21,541 bases of DNA from CAZTLE01 sp964614415 (GTDB taxonomy: Bacteria; Bacteroidota; Bacteroidia; Flavobacteriales; Flavobacteriaceae). The notes below the pieces were generated by a model that searched no databases, was not told the origin of the DNA, and saw nothing but the letters and a program-made list of their open reading frames with translations. Below, one piece after another: positions 7,688 to 13,046 of this stretch. A program made the position numbers and the translations under genes. The number at the start of each line of letters is the position of its first letter. Position 1 is the first letter of the stretch. Where the stretch lies: contig CAZTLE010000056.1 of the NCBI GenBank assembly GCA_964614415.1, forward strand, positions 1-21,541. The letters are read 5' to 3'.

Positions 7688-8614
7688 TTAAAAGGATCTG
7701 TTTGCTATCCGGGTGTCCGGCAGGTTGGTAGATACCCGTATAATCGCCGAGGCATCCGCTCCTCCTTTCAGCACCAATTCATAAGACTGCGCTTTGCTAT
7801 CAGGGAGGTTCACATAGATCTTTTCCAAAGCACCGGGAATCGAACGATTGTCGTTCGTGTATTCCACCTTGCTCGATTTTCTACACGTGACCTTGTACGT
7901 GGCCACGGGCCTCCCGTCTTTTTTGAGTACCAGTCTTACCACATTTTCGGCATGCATTTTATAGTTGAAGTCAGAGCGCAAATACACGCGAAGTCGCGTG
8001 GCTTCTTTGGCCTTGAACACAAATCCTTTCGTAGCACTTATTCGATGGTAGGTCTGCTCTTGTCCGGTTTTTATATGCTTAATACCAATGCTTGAGAGGG
8101 AGTTAACAGGCATTCGTTCCTCCCAGACAACCTGCTCTTTCCGTTCATACGCAAACCGCACGTGGGCCTTGTGTTTTGCCTTGTGCTTATAGAATTTAAG
8201 GGTATGACGCCCCGGAGGAATAGTAATGGTGAACTTATCGGCCTTACTGGGCGTTCCTGTCAGCTTTCCTTTGTATTTCACTTTGGAAGAACGTTGCTGC
8301 GGACCGATCTTTTCGGAAATGATGAGTTTGTCATCCAGCAAATAGCGCAAATAATACGGTTGTGACTGTTTTTCACCGTTTTCAAGTCGAACCCGGTTGT
8401 ACACCGTAAGTTTGCCGGGGCCCACAACATTCAGGGTCGTTGACGCTTTTTCGGAAAGCGCATAGTACACAAAGTCGGAAGAACCGGTCATGTGCACCAG
8501 GCCTACGAATCGTTTTGGCTTGACTTCTCTCGATTGCGCGTTGGTCGTGTACGTGGTGGCAAAAAATAACAGCAGTACCACCCATGTCATTGAATTCTTA
8601 GCAAGTTTATACAT
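7688..8614 (-). CDS. Secreted basic protein with two similar beta-rich domains
   Basis: A 308-residue protein of no recognised family. Residues 1-26 are a signal peptide (SMTWVVLLLFFATTYTTNAQ). The mature part reads as two related halves. Each has a strand pattern, then SSKV-[KE]-Y, then a P-rich turn and a hydrophobic pair ending in an alanine-rich strand: SSKVKYKG with FTITIPPGRHTLKFY and AHVRF in the first, SSKVEYTN with IYVNLPDSKAQSYELVL and SAIIRVS in the second. The first half is strikingly basic (KHKAKHKAHVR). Its start codon overlaps the end of pgsW by 8 bases (ATGTATAA), implying translational coupling. A periplasmic or outer-membrane role in handling the anionic polymer fits the charge and position but is inference. 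Confidence 0.8.
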   Translation of the reverse strand: MYKLAKNSMTWVVLLLFFATTYTTNAQSREVKPKRFVGLVHMTGSSDFVYYALSEKASTTLNVVGPGKLTVYNRVRLENGEKQSQPYYLRYLLDDKLIISEKIGPQQRSSKVKYKGKLTGTPSKADKFTITIPPGRHTLKFYKHKAKHKAHVRFAYERKEQVVWEERMPVNSLSSIGIKHIKTGQEQTYHRISATKGFVFKAKEATRLRVYLRSDFNYKMHAENVVRLVLKKDGRPVATYKVTCRKSSKVEYTNDNRSIPGALEKIYVNLPDSKAQSYELVLKGGADASAIIRVSTNLPDTRIANRSF

Positions 8615-9715
8615 GTTCTTTGATTATTTGGGTTCCTAGTTTGTTTTGTTTTTTATCGTAGTACATGACAGCCAGAATGAGTCCCAGAAACACAAGGGTC
8701 GCGGTTCCGACTATCTTGAGATTGTATTTATAGGCTTCATATAACTTCCCCTGNNNNNNNNNNNNNNNNNNNNNNNNNNNNCGTAACGATCCATCAACCG
8801 ATTGATATGTAGCAGGTTGATCACAGGCACGCGGGATTTCATCATCTCGTAAACCACGCCCTGTTTATCGGGGATTTCAGCGGCATTCAACTCGGTTTGT
8901 AAGCCTGACGGCAATTGATCTGCGTTTGCATTGCTCCCTAAACTCGCAATTCCACCACCTACATTGATAAACGCCTTGATCTTTTGCCCATCTTCCTGAA
9001 ACAGGTCCATACGCCGGGCAATATTTCCTTCCAGATTCCCTTCGTTTATGTAGCGAAGTCCATTTCGTTCAATGGCGTCAAAAGCCAGTTGCCTTCCCTC
9101 CTTGCTCAGTGTTCTTCCAACATCTTCATTGCCCCCTATGGATGAGGCAACAGGCATGAAAGAGACAAAACCTTTTTCATACAGTTCCCTGTGCATATCC
9201 GGCCAGGTAAGCTCAGGAGCATTGGCACCCCATGAAGAGGATGTTACCGAGGTGATCAATACAGGTTTTGCTCCCAGGGTTTCCACGGCGGCCATAGCGG
9301 CAATGTTCAGAGCGGGAAAGGAGCCGGTAAAACACATGGCCACCTTATCTCCTTTACTTACACCCGCTCTCTTCAATTGTTCCACGATCATTGCAGCAAA
9401 ATTGGGATTGGTCGTGGACAGCTTGACAGGCAGAGAGCCTCTCCCCGAGGTAATTTCTGAAAACTGTTGTCCGATGATCCCGGTTTCATTCGGATCATTT
9501 ATGTTATCAATGGCAATTTCATCCTCAAAGAACCGCTCCTTGAGGTGAATCATACACCCGGCCGCCAATTCGGCTGCCTTTACTTTCTCCGTATAAAAAT
9601 CCTGTCGCCTGAAATCCTTTGAATTCTCAACGATCACCAATAAGGCGATGGCCAGGGCTCCCAGTAATGTTAGCACCAGCGTGGAGCGTATCGATATTTT
9701 GTTGGTCAGATTCAT
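8607..9715 (-). CDS. pgsW: PgsW-like poly-gamma-glutamate system protein, interrupted by assembly gap
   Basis: Resembles proteins named poly-gamma-glutamate system protein that accompany pgsB and pgsC in some Gram-negative bacteria. The start at 9715 follows the pgsC stop by one base. Residues about 12-30 form a membrane anchor (STLVLTLLGALAIALLVIV). A large extracytoplasmic domain follows (VAMCFTGSFPALNIAAMA, AFINVGGGIASLGSNAN, VINLLHINRLMDRY). A run of 28 N then breaks the frame. After the gap the continuing frame gives a spurious tail, but the frame starting with CAG at 8753 is open and typical: GKLYEAYKYNLK, a second hydrophobic helix (TATLVFLGLILAVMYY) and a basic end (IIKEHV) stopping at 8607. 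The true missing length should be 2 modulo 3, so 28 is a placeholder. With 29 missing bases the product would have 369 residues. Confidence 0.85.
8754..8781. other. Assembly gap (28 N) inside pgsW
   Basis: Positions 8754-8781 are all N. The coding frames on either side (LMDRY before, QGKLYEAYKY after) are not in phase across 28 bases, so the real gap length must differ or a base is wrong at an edge. Confidence 0.97.
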
Positions 9716-9716
9716 A

Positions 9717-10175
9717 TTAGTAGAGTTCGGGAAGGGGTTCTCCCATGAAACAAAGAATTACAAAAAGTCGCACGATTACCGAGGTAACGGCCAGCATGGA
9801 CAAGGTTTTCACAAAACCCTGTTTGGCCGCCCAGTGTGCGATAAGTCCGGGGATGACCCATCCTATGGCACTGAGCTCGATAGACGTTCCCGATGCGTTG
9901 AACACCAGGAAATGGTGTGACATAATGGAAAGTATGGTCCCGATAAGTAGTGAGACCACCATTTGCCTCCGTCCGAAAAGGAAAGTGAATCGCGAGATCA
10001 GTTTGATGATTAAGAAAGTCAGGAAGGCGATTAAGACCAGTCCCAACAGGCGGTCCAGCGTTGTAAGCTGCAAGGCGATATATCCGGGGATGATAATTCC
10101 TCCGGCAGCCATTCCGAATTTTTCGATAAAGAACAGGCTGATTACGATGCCCAGTGTTACTGAAAGTTCGATCAT
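9717..10175 (-). CDS. pgsC: PgsC/CapC-like poly-gamma-glutamate synthesis membrane subunit
   Basis: A 152-residue integral membrane protein starting at the ATG at 10175 (MIELSVTLGIVISLFFIEKF), the usual size and start for PgsC/CapC. Four to five hydrophobic helices are visible, with the family-like GMAAGGIIIPGYIAL and GWVIPGLIAHWAAKQG segments repeated in the two halves. In known systems PgsC forms the membrane ligase complex with PgsB that polymerises glutamate through gamma-amide bonds. The frame stays open upstream to 10373 because of overlap with pgsB, but that extension (MPKERHSPRPGAS) is soluble, out of character and inside pgsB. It lies five bases after pgsB and one base before pgsW, so the three are surely co-transcribed. 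Confidence 0.93.
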   Translation of the reverse strand: MIELSVTLGIVISLFFIEKFGMAAGGIIIPGYIALQLTTLDRLLGLVLIAFLTFLIIKLISRFTFLFGRRQMVVSLLIGTILSIMSHHFLVFNASGTSIELSAIGWVIPGLIAHWAAKQGFVKTLSMLAVTSVIVRLFVILCFMGEPLPELY

Positions 10176-10180
10176 AAGGT

Positions 10181-11374
10181 TTAATATTGGTGATTGTGTT
10201 TGTGTTGTTCTTCGAAATATTGCGCCAGTTCGGCCCCACCGACCCCCATGTTTCCAATAGCGAGAAGTGTGGTTTGTGCCGGGGCGAGCGAACAAAGTGC
10301 GTTGAATTGTTCTTCTGTAGGTTTCATGCCAATGGGATGCACCCGGTCTCGGGGAATGCCGTTCTTTTGGCACATAGAGACCACCATCTCCACCGTTTCT
10401 CCTATCAATGCCACCGAATGATAGGCCAGTGAAGCGATCATCTCCACCAGTTGAGCAGCGCGGTCCGGACGATCTTTACGGGTGTTCAGGACGAACATAA
10501 AGTGTTCATTGGACTCCGATTGACCGGTAATGGCGTTCCATATCATAACCGTAGACTCAGGGTCATTCGCCGCTAATGCATTGTAGAAGAGAATGCGCTT
10601 ACCCTCCCGCGCTATCTGAAACTTGCGAAGTACCCCTTCATCGGGAATGGAGAGCTTCATGGCGGCAAGGGCCGTTTCTTTTTCAACTCCCAGATCACTA
10701 CAAATGTCCAGGGCCAGGGCCACATTGTCCTTGTGTTCTATATAGGTGAATCCCTGCATGTCTGCATCGCTGATATCATCTTTCGTACTAACGAGCAGTT
10801 CTGACGAACGACCTCTCGCTACACGGTTCATATATGACGTATAGCGGTCCTCACTGGTAAAGATCTTCGAGTGCTTCGGTATGGTCCCGCAAATTGCCTT
10901 TGCTACATCGTCCAGGGTGGGTCCCATGACATCCAGGTGGTCCAAACGGATATTGGTAATGACTCCATGAGTAGCCTTGACCATCTGATGTTCGGTAATA
11001 CGTTGATAGATAGGTTGTAAAGCCATGCACTCGATAAGGAGTACTTCTGCATTTTGTTCCGAACAGAACTTAATGATATCCAATTGTTCAAGGATATTGG
11101 CCTTTTCTTTGCGATGCACAACGGCTTCGCTACCGTCGGGAAGAATAATACGAGGGAAAGTACCGGTAACCTTAGTGACCGTTCTAAGGCCACCGGCTCT
11201 TAACCCAGCCCCGACAAGTCGGGTCACACTGGATTTTCCTCGCGTCCCATTGATATGAATCCGAATGGGAATGGCTTGCAAATATCTCTGATGGCGCCGG
11301 TATTCTAATGCACCATACATGAGAACAAGTACTGTCACACCCGAAATAATTAACAGGCTAAGCATAAATTTCAA
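10181..11374 (-). CDS. pgsB: PgsB/CapB-like poly-gamma-glutamate synthase, ATP-dependent amide ligase
   Basis: A 397-residue Mur-ligase-related enzyme with an N-terminal membrane anchor (residues 3-21) followed by a basic stretch (EYRRHQRYLQ). The ATP-binding loop is NGTRGKSSVTRLV (residues 42-54). Further PgsB-like landmarks are IIECMAL-type LLIECMALQP, TNIRLDHLDVMGPT, FYNALAANDPEST and LNTRKDRPDRA. The family activates the carboxylate of the growing chain with ATP and adds glutamate on the cytoplasmic face of the membrane. It is the first gene of the minus-strand operon; a promoter element shared with fecR and the barrel gene ends 16 bases before its start codon. No PgsA/CapA homologue was seen in the window. 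The polymer could differ from poly-gamma-glutamate; substrate specificity cannot be read by eye. Confidence 0.95.
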   Translation of the reverse strand: MKFMLSLLIISGVTVLVLMYGALEYRRHQRYLQAIPIRIHINGTRGKSSVTRLVGAGLRAGGLRTVTKVTGTFPRIILPDGSEAVVHRKEKANILEQLDIIKFCSEQNAEVLLIECMALQPIYQRITEHQMVKATHGVITNIRLDHLDVMGPTLDDVAKAICGTIPKHSKIFTSEDRYTSYMNRVARGRSSELLVSTKDDISDADMQGFTYIEHKDNVALALDICSDLGVEKETALAAMKLSIPDEGVLRKFQIAREGKRILFYNALAANDPESTVMIWNAITGQSESNEHFMFVLNTRKDRPDRAAQLVEMIASLAYHSVALIGETVEMVVSMCQKNGIPRDRVHPIGMKPTEEQFNALCSLAPAQTTLLAIGNMGVGGAELAQYFEEQHKHNHQY

Positions 11375-11390
11375 TTAGTGGTTTGTTGGA

Positions 11391-11422
11391 TGTGAAACAG
11401 GTGTGAATCGTTTTACCCTACC
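11391..11422 (-). promoter_or_regulatory. ECF-type promoter element, copy 1 (pgsB operon)
   Basis: On the minus strand GGTAGGGTA (11422-11414), 11 bases, then ACCTGTTTCACA (11402-11391), ending 16 bases before the pgsB ATG. The two conserved blocks and their spacing are the same as in the copies before fecR and the barrel gene. It points away from the divergent sigma-factor gene. Confidence 0.8.
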
Positions 11423-11513
11423 CCACCCGATTATTTTTATTGATTATTTCTAGTATCATTCTGAAAATGAGTAGGCTCCGATACCAGTCGAGACAGGCAT
11501 TCTTCTCAAATTA

Positions 11514-11542
11514 TTGAGTTAGTCGGTTATTGTGTATTTTCG
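11514..11542 (+). promoter_or_regulatory. Candidate housekeeping promoter of the ECF sigma gene
   Basis: TTG (11514-11516) is followed after 18 bases by TATTTTCG (11535-11542), one mismatch from the Bacteroidota -7 element TAnnTTTG. The sigma-gene ATG lies 23 bases downstream. No copy of the GGTAGGGTA element precedes the sigma gene, which suggests that it is not autoregulated through that element. The rest of 11375-11513 shows no gene. Confidence 0.4.
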
Positions 11543-11565
11543 TACCACCTGCCAATTAAAACTGT

Positions 11566-12087
11566 ATGGCCAACCCCAAGGATTCTGTTTGCGACGAGAA
11601 GGTATTCGAACATATATTTTCTACCTACGCCGAAACACTTCGCAATTTTATCTATTACAAATGCGGGAATACTACAAGGGCCGATGACCTCGTGCAGGAT
11701 GCATTTATCAAATTGTGGAATAATTGTGCTAAGGTTCCCTTCGGAAAGGCCAAATCATACTTGTATACCGTGATCAACAATGCCTTTCTCAACGAAGTGG
11801 CTCATGACAAAGTAAAGCTGAAGTTCAGACAGGCATCACGAAGTGCGGTAAATAAAGAAACTCCTGAATTTGTCTTGCGGGAAAAAGAGTTTCAGGCGGA
11901 ACTCGAACGGGCAATCGGTAATTTGTCGGAAAAGCAACGAGAGGTTTTCCTCTTGAATCGAATTGAAAAAAAGAAATATCACGAAATTGCGGAAATGCTG
12001 AATATTTCGGTCAAAGCAGTGGAAAAAAGAATGCACGCGGCTCTCGTAAGCCTGCGGAAGGAAATAAAATATTTTAAGTCAAGGTAG
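11566..12087 (+). CDS. ECF-type RNA polymerase sigma factor
   Basis: A 173-residue sigma-70-family protein of the Bacteroidota FecI-like kind. Region 2 lies at about residues 10-80 (FEHIFSTYAETLRNFIYYK, RADDLVQDAFIKLWNN, KSYLYTVINNAFLNEV). Region 4 lies at about residues 105-165 (LSEKQREVFLLNRIEKKKY, HEIAEMLNISVKAVEKRMH). It would direct RNA polymerase to a specific promoter when released by its membrane anti-sigma factor, encoded 50 bases downstream. It is divergent from the pgsB operon. Its stop codon TAG is embedded in the GGTAGGG block of promoter copy 3. Confidence 0.96.
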   Translation: MANPKDSVCDEKVFEHIFSTYAETLRNFIYYKCGNTTRADDLVQDAFIKLWNNCAKVPFGKAKSYLYTVINNAFLNEVAHDKVKLKFRQASRSAVNKETPEFVLREKEFQAELERAIGNLSEKQREVFLLNRIEKKKYHEIAEMLNISVKAVEKRMHAALVSLRKEIKYFKSR

Positions 12088-12114
12088 GGTATTTTGGAAG
12101 TGACCTGTTTCACA
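12083..12114 (+). promoter_or_regulatory. ECF-type promoter element, copy 3 (fecR-receptor operon)
   Basis: GGTAGGGTA (12083-12091), 11 bases, then ACCTGTTTCACA (12103-12114), ending 23 bases before the fecR start. It begins inside the end of the sigma-factor gene, whose TAG stop is part of the first block. A G-rich -35-like box between an ECF sigma gene and fecR is the expected place for a promoter read by that sigma factor. Confidence 0.8.
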
Positions 12115-12137
12115 ATCGAATAACCCAAAAGAATGCG

Positions 12138-13043
12138 ATGGAGCAAAACTACGATGATACTTTTTTAGCCAGATGGATCGCCGGTGAACTCACCGAGGCA
12201 GAACTATCTGAGTTCAGGAAGTCAACCGAATATTCTGAATATGAAAAGATCATCGAAGGTGCCGGCCGGCTGGAAGCACCTTCGTTTGATCGACAAGGAA
12301 TGCTGGATTCCATCCGATCGAAGCGGGATTCCGGTTCTGCTTCAACCGTGAGAAGACTTATACCTGCCTGGGGCTATGCAGCGGCTGCAGCCGTAGCCGT
12401 ATTGCTTTTAGGCTACTTTTTCCTGTTTAACACCACCTCTTTTGATTCCGCACCCGGCGAGATCGTAAGCGTAGCGCTTCCGGCGGGTTCCCAGGTGACT
12501 CTAAACGCTGAAGCATCGCTATCCTACAAGGAGCGTTCCTGGAACAGGGAGCGCAACCTCTCCCTGGAAGGTGAAGCTCTGTTTGACGTAACCAAAGGCA
12601 ATACCTTCCGGGTATCTACTTCCCAGGGAACTGTTACGGTAGTTGGGACCCAGTTTACAGTGAACTCCAGAGATAACTACTTTGACGTTATCTGCTATGA
12701 AGGTTCCGTGCGGGTGCAAAGCAGTTTGGGCGAAGCTCTGCTCAAGGCCGGTGAGGCCATTAGAGTACAAAATGGTGAGTCCTACACGTATGAGGTGGAT
12801 GCGGAACAGCCTGAATGGCTTCGGGATGCCAGCTCCTTTACCAACGCACCCATCCTACACGTTGTGAACGAATTGGAGCGGCAATTTGGAATTACGATAT
12901 CGAATAAGGAGTCACTGGGCGATGGTCATTTCACAGGGCGCTTTACCCATTCCAATCTGGAACTGGCTCTCAAAACGGTTTTTGATGCTATGGAAATTAC
13001 ATATACTTTTGATGGTAACAACAACGTTTCCATTCAAAAGTAG
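12138..13043 (+). CDS. FecR-family anti-sigma factor
   Basis: A 301-residue single-pass inner-membrane protein. The cytoplasmic N-terminal segment (residues 1-75: FLARWIAGELTEAEL) is the sigma-binding part. A transmembrane helix spans about 78-98 (YAAAAAVAVLLLGYFFLF). The periplasmic FecR domain follows (VALPAGSQVTLNAEASLSY, NLSLEGEALFDV, TVVGTQFTVNSR), and then a DUF4974-type C-terminal domain (about 233-300: APILHVVNELERQFGITI), which resembles the STN fold. It would hold the sigma factor inactive until the TonB receptor signals. The receptor gene starts three bases after its stop, so the two are one operon. Of the two nearby ATGs, 12138 is in frame. Confidence 0.95.
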   Translation: MEQNYDDTFLARWIAGELTEAELSEFRKSTEYSEYEKIIEGAGRLEAPSFDRQGMLDSIRSKRDSGSASTVRRLIPAWGYAAAAAVAVLLLGYFFLFNTTSFDSAPGEIVSVALPAGSQVTLNAEASLSYKERSWNRERNLSLEGEALFDVTKGNTFRVSTSQGTVTVVGTQFTVNSRDNYFDVICYEGSVRVQSSLGEALLKAGEAIRVQNGESYTYEVDAEQPEWLRDASSFTNAPILHVVNELERQFGITISNKESLGDGHFTGRFTHSNLELALKTVFDAMEITYTFDGNNNVSIQK

Positions 13044-13046
13044 TCT

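Noticed and set aside
8711..8753. Tail RGSYMKPINTISR as the end of PgsW
   Set aside because: It results from reading through the placeholder gap in the wrong phase; another frame encodes a proper transmembrane C-terminus.
10176..10373. A longer start for pgsC at 10373
   Set aside because: The extra 66 residues are the out-of-frame shadow of pgsB; the 10175 start gives the standard PgsC length and a membrane-protein N-terminus.
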